A stretch of 64,000 bases of DNA from Selenomonas timonae (GTDB lineage: Bacteria > Bacillota > Negativicutes > Selenomonadales > Selenomonadaceae). A program made the translations under genes and the position numbers. The notes under the pieces were generated by a model that was given only the letters and a program-made list of their open reading frames with translations, was not told the DNA's origin and searched no databases. The stretch covers positions 434,001 through 498,000 of the forward strand of contig NZ_CP060204.1 in assembly GCF_014250475.1 (NCBI RefSeq), written 5' to 3'. Positions 16,273-25,134 of the stretch are shown here, one piece after another (position 1 is the first letter of the stretch; the number at the start of each line of letters is the position of its first letter).

Positions 16273-17004
16273 ATGGAGAAGATTGCAAGACTCAGAGAAA
16301 TCCTCACGGAGAGCCGCTGCGCGGTGTTCTTCGGCGGGGCGGGCATGTCGACCGAGTCGGGCATCCCCGACTTTCGCAGCGCTGGCGGCATCTACAGCGA
16401 GACGCTGCACAGGGAGTTCGCCCCCGAGCAGATGGCATCGCACAGCTTTCTCATGGCGCACCCCGCCGAGTTCTTCGACTTCTATCGGCGACGCTTCGTC
16501 TATCTCTCCGCCGCGCCGAACGCGGGACACTACGCCCTCGCGGAGCTTGAGCGGCAGGGACACCTCGCGGCGGTTGTAACGCAGAACATCGACGGCCTCC
16601 ATCAGGCAGCGGGCTCCAAGACGGTCTACGAGTTGCACGGCTCGATCCGCCGTGCACACTGCACAGACTGCGGCGCGCATTACGAGCTCGACTACATCCT
16701 GCACCATCGCCCCGTGCCGCACTGCTCCTGCGGCGGTATCGTCCGCCCCGATGTCGTATTATATGAAGAGAGTCTCGACAATGCGACCATCGAGGGCGCG
16801 ATCGCGGCGATCCGCGCGGCGGACACACTCATCATCGGCGGCACCTCGCTCATCGTCTACCCTGCGGCAGGGCTGATCGACTATTTCCGTGGGGCACACC
16901 TCGTCCTCATCAACAGGAGCGAGACGCGCGCAGACAGACGTGCCGAGCTCGTCATCCGCGAACCGATCGGGGATGTGCTGCACGAGGCGCTGCCAGAGGA
17001 ATAA
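16273..17004 (+). CDS. cobB: NAD-dependent protein deacylase of the sirtuin family
   Basis: The protein has 243 residues. It removes acyl groups from lysines using NAD. Residues 22-36 carry the NAD-binding GAGMSTESGIPDFRS motif. QNIDGLHQ at 104-111 and catalytic His122 in LHGS follow, and four zinc cysteines are present (130, 133, 151, 153), the last pair as CSC instead of CxxC. Class III bacterial sirtuins carry a Tyr and Arg that favour succinyl groups; here YRRRF at 71-75 fits that idea. ATG at 16273 follows GGGAGG. It has no obvious own promoter, so it may rely on read-through from the toxin transcript. Confidence 0.9.
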   Translation: MEKIARLREILTESRCAVFFGGAGMSTESGIPDFRSAGGIYSETLHREFAPEQMASHSFLMAHPAEFFDFYRRRFVYLSAAPNAGHYALAELERQGHLAAVVTQNIDGLHQAAGSKTVYELHGSIRRAHCTDCGAHYELDYILHHRPVPHCSCGGIVRPDVVLYEESLDNATIEGAIAAIRAADTLIIGGTSLIVYPAAGLIDYFRGAHLVLINRSETRADRRAELVIREPIGDVLHEALPEE

Positions 17005-17015
17005 AGGCTTCATTT

Positions 17016-17147
17016 GGGGCGCCCCTATCGGCTCGCAAGCTCGCCACTTCCCCCGCTTCGGCGGGGGAAGCCAATATACCGTAACCTCAGCCTCCCCCGT
17101 TCACAACGGGGGAGGGGGACCGCGTAAGCGGTGGAAGGGGCGCTCCG
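17016..17147. repeat. GC-rich palindromic repeat element, copy 1
   Basis: The stretch has outer inverted ends (GGGCGCCCCT and AGGGGCGCTCC) around two internal hairpins, CTTCCCCCGC/GCGGGGGAAG and CTCCCCCGTT/AACGGGGGAG. It does not code for protein. A shorter relative lies at 61209-61290 in the opposite orientation. Such elements are dispersed in Firmicutes genomes. Origin and mobility are unknown. Confidence 0.75.
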
Positions 17148-17169
17148 AGAGCAGCCCTCCTTTTGTTTT

Positions 17170-18054
17170 TCAACGCACCTTCCCCCGCCTTACACTCTGC
17201 AGCAGTATCCCGCCCATGATGAGCACGAGCGCGAGGAACGCCGCGCTGCTCATCTCCTCACCAAGCGTTATGGCAGAGACGACGAGCGAGAGGAGTGGGA
17301 CGAAGTAGGCGAGGTTCGCCACCATTGCTGCGTTCTGCGCCTCCTGCAGAGCCATCGCCCACCAAAGATAGCCCACGGCATCGATAAAGACGCCGAGCCA
17401 CAAGAGGCCGAGCCACTGTGTCCACGAGAGAGAGACCCACTCCTCCACGAGCAGTGTCATAGGCAGGGAGCAGACTGCCGTCGTTCCCCATGCCATAATC
17501 ATCATTACTGTCTGGTCGATGTTCCGCCGCTTGTTCAGCACGCAAAAAAGGCCGTAGCAGAGTGCCGCGAGCAGACAGGCGGCGGCGCCGAGCATTCCAT
17601 TTCCCTCGGCGCTGCCCTCCCCGCCGAGGGTGAGTACCACCACGCCGGAGAACGAGAGGAGCAGCGCAGCGGCGGTGCGCACCGTGATCCGCTCCCCGAG
17701 AAGGAGTGCCGCAAAAAGGACGATCATCATCGGCCAAAGGAAGTTGAGAATGCAGGCCTCCTGCGAGGTCAGCTGCGTCAGACCATAGTAGTAAAGCCCC
17801 GAATAGAGGAAAAGCCCGAGGAAGCCCAGCCCCACCATCGCCGCATAGTTGCGTATGTCATAGGTGCGAAACACGCGCCCACCGTCGCGCACCAGCTGCA
17901 CGCCAAGCAGGAACAGGCTCGCAGCAAACGTGCTCAGAAAGAGCGCCTCATACGTTGGAATCGTCGAGAGGAGACTCTTTACCAGCGCCGCCGTTGTCGA
18001 CCAGATCACGACCGCACTGACCGCATAGAAATAGACACGTTTCTGCCCCTGCAT
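17170..18054 (-). CDS. EamA/DMT-family transporter
   Basis: The protein has 294 residues with ten predicted membrane segments as two EamA repeats. Members export amino acids, nucleosides or other metabolites across the inner membrane. The first repeat begins FYAVSAVVIWSTTAALVK and includes LTSQEACILNFLWPMMIVLFA; the second includes AQNAAMVANLAYFVPLLSL, the conserved end of the EamA domain. ATG at 18054 follows GAAGGAG. The substrate is unknown. It stands alone, next to a repeat element. Confidence 0.85.
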   Translation of the reverse strand: MQGQKRVYFYAVSAVVIWSTTAALVKSLLSTIPTYEALFLSTFAASLFLLGVQLVRDGGRVFRTYDIRNYAAMVGLGFLGLFLYSGLYYYGLTQLTSQEACILNFLWPMMIVLFAALLLGERITVRTAAALLLSFSGVVVLTLGGEGSAEGNGMLGAAACLLAALCYGLFCVLNKRRNIDQTVMMIMAWGTTAVCSLPMTLLVEEWVSLSWTQWLGLLWLGVFIDAVGYLWWAMALQEAQNAAMVANLAYFVPLLSLVVSAITLGEEMSSAAFLALVLIMGGILLQSVRRGKVR

Positions 18055-18140
18055 GACAAGACTCCTTCATCCATCGCCTTTACTTGACCACTGTCCCCTA
18101 CTTCGCCGCACGCACCTGTTTTCCTGCATACACAAAAAAG

Positions 18141-18172
18141 AAAGGCTTTCGATTTCTCGAAAGCCTTTTTGT
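18141..18172. terminator. Hairpin between tRNA-Thr and the DMT gene
   Basis: A 12-bp stem, 18141-18152 with 18157-18168, is flanked by A- and T-runs. It most likely ends the tRNA-Thr transcript, which is read leftward. Confidence 0.75.
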
Positions 18173-18177
18173 TCAAA

Positions 18178-18253
18178 TGGAGCTGATTATAGGACTTGAA
18201 CCTACGACCTGCTCATTACGAATGAGCTGCTCTACCAACTGAGCTAAATCAGC
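18178..18253 (-). tRNA. tRNA-Thr (anticodon CGT)
   Basis: The 76-nt gene has a full cloverleaf: acceptor GCTGATT with AATCAGC, anticodon loop TTCGTAA, T-loop TTCAAGT, and an encoded CCA with discriminator T. It reads ACG codons. Confidence 0.95.
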
Positions 18254-18340
18254 ATACCGCCTCACAAGCGATAGTGGAATTATACCCGAGGGCGGCGTTC
18301 CTGTCAACCCCGCCGGAGAAAAATTTTCATCCTGCGCGCC

Positions 18341-18865
18341 TCACGGAATCCGCGCATAAAAATCGTCGTTAAAAACCATAACCTCGCGCTTCAGAAGCTT
18401 GTCATAAAAGGGCATACTCCCATAGAAGCGCATATTGTAGGCAAGCGCAAACGCGATCTCGCCCGCAGGCATGGAGATGCCCGTCTCCGCCCACGAGCCC
18501 GTCGGAGGAATGAACCGCCAATCATCGGCTCCGCCCTTCCCCACGTACATTTGCCGCAGATCCCAATTATAGAAGAAGCGCATTGTCCGCACTTCCTTGA
18601 TCCTGCCCTTACCGCCGCTGTAAAAGTCGCGCTCATCACCAACGGCGCTGTCCGCCGTAACGACATTCACCGCGATGATGTACTGCGGCGGCTCGTACTT
18701 TTGCACAACGAGCGAGGTTCGGTCAACATACCATGCGACTCCCATATGCCCGTCGCACAGGATGAGATTGCGGTCACCGTTCAGATACGTCGGATAGTTT
18801 GCAAATGCCACTCCCGAGAGTATAAATACGCAGAGGCCAACCACCAGTGCAAAAAATCGTTTCAT
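18341..18865 (-). CDS. Secreted protein of unknown function
   Basis: The protein has 174 residues, with a signal peptide (MKRFFALVVGLCVFILSGVA) cut near FA-NYP. The mature part has aromatic-rich strands (GVAWYVDRTSLVV, TMRFFYNWDLRQMYV) and a C-terminal AFALAYNMRFYG helix. This layout recalls small beta-rich periplasmic proteins and the C-terminal half of the protein at 58197-58961, which also has a TRWIPKPYRPTEKI strand and an IFDAVV-type helix. I do not recognise the family. ATG at 18865 follows TGGAGG. Confidence 0.65.
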   Translation of the reverse strand: MKRFFALVVGLCVFILSGVAFANYPTYLNGDRNLILCDGHMGVAWYVDRTSLVVQKYEPPQYIIAVNVVTADSAVGDERDFYSGGKGRIKEVRTMRFFYNWDLRQMYVGKGGADDWRFIPPTGSWAETGISMPAGEIAFALAYNMRFYGSMPFYDKLLKREVMVFNDDFYARIP

Positions 18866-18920
18866 CAAGATACCTCCATTCCAGCCCTTCAAAAAGATCG
18901 ACATGGGACAGACACCTCCC

Positions 18921-20600
18921 CTACTTCTTGGAATGTGCAATAATCGAGAACATGATCTGAATCGGCGGCTCGTAGAACATCTTCATCAAATCATGATAGC
19001 AGCGCTCATCACAGCCCTCCTTCACCGCCTCGTCACCATGCGCGAGGCCGTTGCGGAGTTTGACGACCGTATATTTCTTCGTGCCGAGCCGATATTTCTC
19101 AACGGCATCGCAGATGCTGCAGAACGCCTCTCTGTCCTTCCCGAGAAACTGCGCAAAGGCTGCAACAACCGCACTGTCACGCTTGGACTGCTGAGACAGA
19201 ATCGCCTTTTTGATAAAGGGGATATTGCCGAGCGTCGGATGACGATCGATCTCCGCGAGCGCTCGATGAACATCCAACAAATTCTTGTTGGGACAGAACT
19301 TATTCTTGATCTTCTTGAATGCCGCGCTCTCCTTGAACGGCTCGAAGAAGTTGCGCTTCATCTCACGCTCCAGGCTGCTGACAAAGACGAGCGCAGCCAG
19401 ATCGGGCGTCTTCATCTTCTCGTAGAGGGCGAGCGAGGTTCTGATGTCCTTCTGCGTTGCCGGAGAAAAACTCTCCCAGATATCTGCGAGCCGATGCGCA
19501 TCCTGGTCAAAGCTGATGTCCTCCGGCATGAAGGTGTAAATTCGCTTCAGAATTGCGTCGATTTTTTCATCGTCCGTTCGCGTATGATCTTCCTGCATAT
19601 CCTCAATCTGCGCACGCAGCATCTCGTAGTTCTTTTGCAGGGTCTCATAGTCTTTTTTCAACTGATAGTTCTCATGCTCCAGCCCGGCAATCCGATCCTG
19701 TAGGAGCGTGTCCTGTTCGTCATCGAAGTGGACAATCGCATTTTTCAGCCACAGGGCGATTTCGGCTTCAAGGGACATTTTTTCTGTCAGTGCCGCCGAT
19801 AGGACAAACTCGCTCATCAGGTCTACCAGATCATGTTTTAACTTTTCGTCCTCGACCGTTTCTGCACGATGGGCGGCATATATCGCATAGGCCGCCCATT
19901 TGAACAGGATGGGATCAAAGTTCGTCCCATTCATCTTTGACCGGAAAAACCATTCTTTGCCGTACTTCCTGTATGTCTGACCGATGCACGTATAAAAGCC
20001 GCATTCATAAAGCTGCTCAATCACGTCATCAAAACACCATAGATGCCACATCATGCTCGCCCGATTTTCCGTAAGAGCACATGCAGCCTGCGCTTGGAGC
20101 CTCGTATAGGTATAGAGTTCGAGCATACCATAGTTTCTTTTGAAAGGTTTCATTTGCTTCGTCACTTCTGATTTTTGGGACTCCGCTCCATCACACAGAT
20201 CCTTTTCTCGATGGATAACGATGGCATTGTATTCATCAAAGAACGGTTTTTGAAGCAGCTCCTTTAGAGTCTCCTCATCAAAATCCATCCACGGTTCATT
20301 TTCGCTCTGACTATTCTTCTCAAGCGTACTGTCAAAAACGGAGCAGATAATAAAATCGTTAATATCCTCTGCGTTGATAAGCTTAGGATACTTATCCTTA
20401 TTTTTTGAAAACGCATTGTCAAGAAACGCATCCAGCTCATCAGGATCATTCCGCTCTGCGACACCATAATAAAAGGTAATCATCTCAAGCAAATTTTGAA
20501 AAGGGTTTACTTTTACGACAACAGATTCCTCTTCGTTCCCCTCATTCGGGGAAGGAAAAGGTATGGTTTTCAGTTCGATTCGTTCCATTGAAACAGTCAT
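18921..20600 (-). CDS. Large cytosolic protein with coiled coil and HEPN-like C-terminus
   Basis: The protein has 559 residues without signal peptide or membrane segments. An acidic helical N-terminal half is followed by a coiled coil (about residues 298-345, AGLEHENYQLKKDYETLQKN region). A helical C-terminal part contains an RNGLAHG sequence, so Arg516 and His521 form an Rx4H motif as in HEPN RNases and HEPN-type binding domains. ATG at 20600 follows AAGGAAGGG. The N-terminal half is more AT-rich than its neighbours, hinting at acquisition. I do not recognise the whole protein; a role in phage defence or RNA cleavage is only a possibility. Confidence 0.6.
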   Translation of the reverse strand: MTVSMERIELKTIPFPSPNEGNEEESVVVKVNPFQNLLEMITFYYGVAERNDPDELDAFLDNAFSKNKDKYPKLINAEDINDFIICSVFDSTLEKNSQSENEPWMDFDEETLKELLQKPFFDEYNAIVIHREKDLCDGAESQKSEVTKQMKPFKRNYGMLELYTYTRLQAQAACALTENRASMMWHLWCFDDVIEQLYECGFYTCIGQTYRKYGKEWFFRSKMNGTNFDPILFKWAAYAIYAAHRAETVEDEKLKHDLVDLMSEFVLSAALTEKMSLEAEIALWLKNAIVHFDDEQDTLLQDRIAGLEHENYQLKKDYETLQKNYEMLRAQIEDMQEDHTRTDDEKIDAILKRIYTFMPEDISFDQDAHRLADIWESFSPATQKDIRTSLALYEKMKTPDLAALVFVSSLEREMKRNFFEPFKESAAFKKIKNKFCPNKNLLDVHRALAEIDRHPTLGNIPFIKKAILSQQSKRDSAVVAAFAQFLGKDREAFCSICDAVEKYRLGTKKYTVVKLRNGLAHGDEAVKEGCDERCYHDLMKMFYEPPIQIMFSIIAHSKK

Positions 20601-20766
20601 ATGTATTCCCTTCCTTAATAAACTAATATCCCCTATACATTCTGCTCACGATGGAAAAACACCTGCTGCATATAAAATTTTTCAGCGCAAAATTCAACAC
20701 GTACCTAATCCCTCTTTCACTGCACTTTAATCACATTTTGGAACAATACAGGCGGGAGTGAATGCA

Positions 20767-21786
20767 ATGTTACAACAAATTCTGTGCGCCGCCATCTGCG
20801 CGCTCTTCCTCATCATCCCTGCGGGTGCGCTCGCCGCGCCCGAGATCATCGAGACGGACGGCATCTATATGATGGGCGACAACGATACACCGAAATCTGC
20901 GCGCGATGCCGCGCGAAACGAAGCCATGCGCGCAGCGACGGAGCGCGCGGGCGTCTACATCGAGAGTGTGAGTGAGGTGCAGGACTATGCGCTGACGCGC
21001 GACGAGATCCGCACGGTCGCCGCCGCCGTCCTGCGCGTGCTCGACGAGCAGGTAACGCCCGAGCTCGTCGGCGATGCGTGGCGCTATCGCGTCCACCTTG
21101 TCTGCTCTGTGGATACGGATGGGATCGACCTCGCCGCACTCGCGCGGGACAAGGCGGAGCTGGCGCGCCTGACGCGGGAGCGCGACGCCCTGCAGCGCGA
21201 GAACAACGATCTGCGCAGCCGCCCGACGATGCCGCGCGGCGCAGTCCTTATCCCGCCCGCCCCCATCTATGGCGAGACGGGCGGCGTTTCTGTGCCCGTC
21301 TATGGAGAGGAGCCGCGCTCCCATGAGCCCACTCCCACCCCGACCATCTTCGCGGATGTGGAGGCGATGATCATGCGCGGAGAGTACGCACACGCCGTCG
21401 CCGACCTCTCCCTGCTGCTGCAGGATCCGAGTGTCACGGGCGACGCGCGCGCCTACGCCTACGTTCTGCGCGGACGCGCCTACTACGACCAACGGAGCCC
21501 ACGCCTCGCACGCGCGGACTTCGACGCAGCGGAGCGCACGCCGCACACGAACGGCACGTACCCGATCTGGCGCCTCTACGAGTACCGCGGGCTGATCGCG
21601 TACGATGCGGGACGCTGGGAGGATGCCGTCAGCGACCTCATGAGCGCGTGGGATGCCTCGGACAAGACGGACGATACGCTGTGGATGCGCCTGCGCCGCG
21701 CCGAGCGCAGAGCCGAGCAGGAGCGCCGCCATCGCGTGCACGGGGACGGCGGCGCGCACAGCTGGGGCGTCGTGGTCGTTCCGTAG
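20767..21786 (+). CDS. Periplasmic LPP20/FlgT-like domain protein with repeats
   Basis: The protein has 339 residues with a signal peptide ending ALAAPE. Residues 35-120 hold an LPP20/FlgT N-terminal-like domain (SARDAARNEAMRAATERAGVYIES, split over a helix and strand). A short coiled coil (LARLTRERDALQREN) and a Pro-rich linker follow, then a C-terminal TPR-like helical repeat (AYVLRGRAYYD, YEYRGLIAYDAGRWEDAVSDL). ATG at 20767 is seven bases from CGGGAG. The LPP20/FlgT fold is known from outer-membrane flagellar ring and lipoprotein components. It opens a cluster of related envelope genes up to 26025. Confidence 0.65.
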   Translation: MLQQILCAAICALFLIIPAGALAAPEIIETDGIYMMGDNDTPKSARDAARNEAMRAATERAGVYIESVSEVQDYALTRDEIRTVAAAVLRVLDEQVTPELVGDAWRYRVHLVCSVDTDGIDLAALARDKAELARLTRERDALQRENNDLRSRPTMPRGAVLIPPAPIYGETGGVSVPVYGEEPRSHEPTPTPTIFADVEAMIMRGEYAHAVADLSLLLQDPSVTGDARAYAYVLRGRAYYDQRSPRLARADFDAAERTPHTNGTYPIWRLYEYRGLIAYDAGRWEDAVSDLMSAWDASDKTDDTLWMRLRRAERRAEQERRHRVHGDGGAHSWGVVVVP

Positions 21787-21828
21787 GCAGCGAAACGGCA
21801 AACACACTGCAGAGCCTTTTGTCCTGCT

Positions 21829-21858
21829 TTGACAAGCGCCAGCCCCTTCCGCTATACT
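21829..21858 (+). promoter_or_regulatory. Promoter of the DUF3829 lipoprotein gene
   Basis: TTGACA at 21829-21834 and TATACT at 21853-21858 are 18 nt apart. A small GC-rich hairpin (GCGGGGC and GCCCCG region) follows in the leader. Confidence 0.65.
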
Positions 21859-21918
21859 TTGCTAGGTGCGGGGCACATCGCCCCGTTTGTTTTATGGCCT
21901 ATATTAAGGAGGATTCAC

Positions 21919-22842
21919 ATGTTTCATCCCATGCGTCGTACACTCTCCATCCTCGCCGTCGGCGGTCTCCTCTGTGCACCTGCCGTGCTCCTTACGGGCT
22001 GCTTTGGCAGCGATGAGAGCAAGGGCGAAGACCCCGCCGCAGCTGTGAGTGCACTGCTCGGCGGCAGCACGACCGAGGACAAGGTGGATGCCATCTCGCC
22101 CTACCTCGACGCGACGAACGACTACAACCGCCACATCGTCACGTTCGACTACGCCCTCACGCCCTCGCTCGAGGATATGCGCAGCGGCAAGCGCATGACC
22201 TACGTCTCCCTCCCACATTTCAGTGAGCTGAAAAAAGCGCTCGAGGAAGCACGCGCGAACCCGAAGACGGCGGGCGTCTACAAGGACATCGACGCAGAGG
22301 CGGACGCCGTGCTTGCAATCCTCAAGGATCTCGCCCCGCTCTCAGAGAAGATGGAGTCCTACTACTCCTCCAAGGGATATTTGGCGGACGACTATGCGGC
22401 AGGCACGCAGATGATCGCGCAGTACCTCCCGCTCTATGACGCATTCGAGCCTGCGTATGACAAGTTCGACGCCGCCGTCACGACACATTTCAAGGAAGTG
22501 CAGCTCGCCCGCCTCGAGGATATGCGCAAGGAGGGTCGAGTGAACGCGGCAGCATTCCTCGAGCTGAACATGAAGGTGCGTGAGCTCGCGGACATGCTCG
22601 ATCAGGAGCAGATCGATAACGCCGCTGCCGAGGCGAAGATCGCCGAGATCAACGCGCTCGTCCCGAAGGTGCCGGACATCCCCTCGCTCGCCACGTACAA
22701 GTCGAGCCTCAACCGCTTCATCGGCACGTTCCGCAGCTATGTCGCAGGGCAGGAAGACGGCAACGAGGTCGTGGACGACTTCAACGACTTCGTGCGCTCC
22801 TCCTCGAACCTCGATCTCGCCGAGCTGGACAAGAAGAAGTAA
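21919..22842 (+). CDS. DUF3829-type lipoprotein
   Basis: The protein has 307 residues. The signal peptide ends in a clear lipobox, LLTGC, so the mature protein is lipid-anchored. The rest is helical with many Asp, Lys and Glu and contains an AISPYLDATNDYNRHIV segment and a C-terminal DVVDDFN-like helix (VVDDFNDFVR), as in DUF3829 proteins. The function of that family is not known. ATG at 21919 follows AAGGAGGATT. The upstream ATG at 21829 would lie inside the promoter and is rejected. Confidence 0.75.
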   Translation: MFHPMRRTLSILAVGGLLCAPAVLLTGCFGSDESKGEDPAAAVSALLGGSTTEDKVDAISPYLDATNDYNRHIVTFDYALTPSLEDMRSGKRMTYVSLPHFSELKKALEEARANPKTAGVYKDIDAEADAVLAILKDLAPLSEKMESYYSSKGYLADDYAAGTQMIAQYLPLYDAFEPAYDKFDAAVTTHFKEVQLARLEDMRKEGRVNAAAFLELNMKVRELADMLDQEQIDNAAAEAKIAEINALVPKVPDIPSLATYKSSLNRFIGTFRSYVAGQEDGNEVVDDFNDFVRSSSNLDLAELDKKK

Positions 22843-22943
22843 TATGACTTCTCCCCCCTATACGCGCGGGAAAATTTATGGTATGATGAGAATGCAGAAA
22901 ACACGCGCATTTCTTTGAGCAAAGAAAGGAGCGTTTTATCGTT

Positions 22944-24068
22944 ATGAAGAAAATTCTCATCGCGCTTTTCCTCTGCATGGCGATTGCACAGACTGCGCTC
23001 GCACAGACCGTCACTGTTGACGGCGTGGGCGTCGATCGCGACTCCGCCATGCGCGACGCTGCACGCACTGCCGTGGAGCAGGTCGCGGGTATGTATATCA
23101 ACTCCAATACCGTTGTCTCGAACACCGCCGTGGAGCTGGATGAGATCCTCTCCCACGCCCAGGGCTACGTTCAGAACATCCAGGTCATCAGCGAGTCCAA
23201 CGTGGGCGGCGAGTACCGCGTCCGTGCAAACGTCGACGTGAACACCGATGCGAACTCAGCGTTCATGAAGCGTCTCGATGCCGTCATGCGCCTCAATGAT
23301 CCGCGCATCGGCGTCGTCATTCTCTCCGACGATTCGGATCTCGACAACAGCTACAACGGCCTCCCCGGTCATGACACGATCCTCGAGACCGCACTCAACG
23401 AGCGTCTGCTCGAGGTCGGCTTCAAGCACGTCGTCGACGTGAACCTCGTCTCGCAGCTGCAGGACTCTGCCGTGCTGAACGCCATGTACCGCGGCGACAG
23501 CCTCCTCCCATACGGTACGAGCAGTGCTGACCGCCCGATCGACTACCTCGTCATCGGACGCAGCCACGCAGAGGGCTATGATATCAAGCTCCCGAACAAC
23601 AAGGGCGGCTACATCACGTCGCCCATGTCCTCGGCGCGTACCCATCTCGACCTCAAGATCATCTCGTTCGGCACAGGCACAATCATCGGCACCTACTCCG
23701 TCGATGGTCAGGGCGTCGAGAACAGTGAAAACCTCGCGCGCCGCAAGTCGCGTCAGACGGCAGCCGTCAAGGCGGCAGAGAAGCTCGAGCAGCAGTTCCT
23801 GAAGGCAGCGGCGAGCGCTTTCTCCGGCATCCAGCTCACCGTCCGCGCAAGCGATTTCTCGCTCGTCGAGCAGCTCGTCAAGGAGCTGAAGGGTCTGCGC
23901 GGGGTACAGGATGTCTACGTGCGCGGCACGAATGCGGGCAAGACGACCATCGACATCGCCTCCTCGCAGCAGCCGTTCACCATCCTTCAGATGCTCCAAC
24001 GCGACACCAGCCTCTCCATCTTCGTCGAGAGCACCAGCGCAAGCGAAATCAAGATTACCCTCCGCTGA
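22944..24068 (+). CDS. FlgT-like periplasmic protein
   Basis: The protein has 374 residues with a signal peptide ending ALAQT. Residues 20-105 form an N-terminal FlgT/LPP20-like domain (DRDSAMRDAARTAVEQVAGMYI). A middle Rossmann-like domain follows (DPRIGVVILSDDSDLDN, then LNERLLEVGFKHVVDVN, typical of the FlgT middle/TolB-N type). The C-terminal part repeats strand-helix units (LVKELKGLRGVQDVYVRG). FlgT is a Vibrio H-ring protein at the flagellar base; whether this one is flagellar is inference. It ends in a strong terminator. Confidence 0.7.
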   Translation: MKKILIALFLCMAIAQTALAQTVTVDGVGVDRDSAMRDAARTAVEQVAGMYINSNTVVSNTAVELDEILSHAQGYVQNIQVISESNVGGEYRVRANVDVNTDANSAFMKRLDAVMRLNDPRIGVVILSDDSDLDNSYNGLPGHDTILETALNERLLEVGFKHVVDVNLVSQLQDSAVLNAMYRGDSLLPYGTSSADRPIDYLVIGRSHAEGYDIKLPNNKGGYITSPMSSARTHLDLKIISFGTGTIIGTYSVDGQGVENSENLARRKSRQTAAVKAAEKLEQQFLKAAASAFSGIQLTVRASDFSLVEQLVKELKGLRGVQDVYVRGTNAGKTTIDIASSQQPFTILQMLQRDTSLSIFVESTSASEIKITLR

Positions 24069-24077
24069 GGAGAATCC

Positions 24078-24117
24078 ACCGTCCACATGAAGTAGAGCTT
24101 CATGTGGACGGTTTTTA
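24078..24117 (+). terminator. Terminator of the FlgT-like gene
   Basis: A perfect 15-bp stem, 24078-24092 with 24098-24112, is followed by a T-run. Confidence 0.88.
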
Positions 24118-24399
24118 ATTTTTTTGAAAAAAATTTTTCCACCTCCTAAGTCCGCTGCAATCCCCGTAAGCCGCGCGAATCCTGTCATTTCACGTAACTA
24201 TTCAGAAAACAGGACTTTTTAACCTGTCATATACTACAGTTCCCATTTCTTTTCATTTATGTTAAAATATGAGACGACATATCCATGTCATCATCCATGC
24301 ACCCACGGTGGGCAGTGCGCGTGTTTTCTGCCCCCATCGACCTCCGCCCGTCCGCGCGGTGCACGCAGGGAGCCATTGGATCATTTAAGGAGGAATTGT
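24118..24399. other. Gene-free leader upstream of the CsgG-like gene
   Basis: About 280 bases hold no open frame with a ribosome site. An AT-rich part (24118-24265) precedes a GC-rich part with short inverted repeats (CACCCACGGTGGGC and CGCGCGGTG regions). TTCATTTATGTTAAAATATG near 24251-24270 could be a promoter. I see no known riboswitch. Confidence 0.4.
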
Positions 24400-25068
24400 A
24401 TGTTTAGAAAAATGATGGGCATCATTGTCCTTCTCGGAGGCCTGATGGTGGGCTCCGTCTGTCAGGCGGGACTCTACGACAACCCCACTGTGGCAATCAT
24501 GCCCTTCCAGAACAAGGTGCCATACCAGTGGGACGGATTCGGCGACCGCGCGGGCATCGCAACCGAGGAGCTTACCGCCCTCATCACTGACCGCCCCGAT
24601 GTCTTCCAGGTCATCGAGCGTATCGAGCTGCAGGGACTCGTGGATGAGCAGAGCCTCGGTATGACCGGTCTCGTTAACCCGGATACCGCCGTCGAGGTCG
24701 GCAATCTCAGCGGCGCGGAGTACAAGATCTTCGGCGCCGTCACGAACCTCTCGGCAAAAAGCAATACGATGGCACTCGGCGCACTCCTCGGTGGCATGGT
24801 TGGCAGTCAGGATAGCGTTACCGCGAACGTCACAATCCGCATCGTCGAGGTCTCCACGGGACGCGTCGTCCTCGTCGGACAGGGCAAGGGCACCTCGAAG
24901 CACGTCTCTGCGGGCGCTGCCACGGACGGCGGTATCATCATGGTCGGCTCGACAGGCATCAGCGAAGAGATGGCGTTCAACGCCGTCTCCAAGGCGACCA
25001 AGGACGCTGTGAACGGCAAAGAGGGCATCTTTACGAAGATGGGCGTCAACAAGGGAAAGAAGCATTAA
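24400..25068 (+). CDS. CsgG-like outer-membrane/periplasmic assembly protein
   Basis: The protein has 222 residues with a signal peptide ending CQAGL. It carries a CsgG/FlgO-like core: PTVAIMPFQNK, GIATEELTALI, FQVIERIELQGLVDEQSLGM, AVEVGNLSGAEYKIFGAVT and RIVEVSTGRVV, in the order seen in curli secretion channels and FlgO. In CsgG the lipid-anchored protein builds an outer-membrane pore; here no lipobox Cys is placed properly (the Cys is in the signal region, VCQAG), so lipidation is uncertain. ATG at 24400 follows TAAGGAGGAATTGT. Confidence 0.8.
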   Translation: MFRKMMGIIVLLGGLMVGSVCQAGLYDNPTVAIMPFQNKVPYQWDGFGDRAGIATEELTALITDRPDVFQVIERIELQGLVDEQSLGMTGLVNPDTAVEVGNLSGAEYKIFGAVTNLSAKSNTMALGALLGGMVGSQDSVTANVTIRIVEVSTGRVVLVGQGKGTSKHVSAGAATDGGIIMVGSTGISEEMAFNAVSKATKDAVNGKEGIFTKMGVNKGKKH

Positions 25069-25134
25069 TTTGACGGATTCCACGGGATCTGTCTCCCCAG
25101 AACTTTTCCGATTCAATTCAAAGGAGCGACGACT

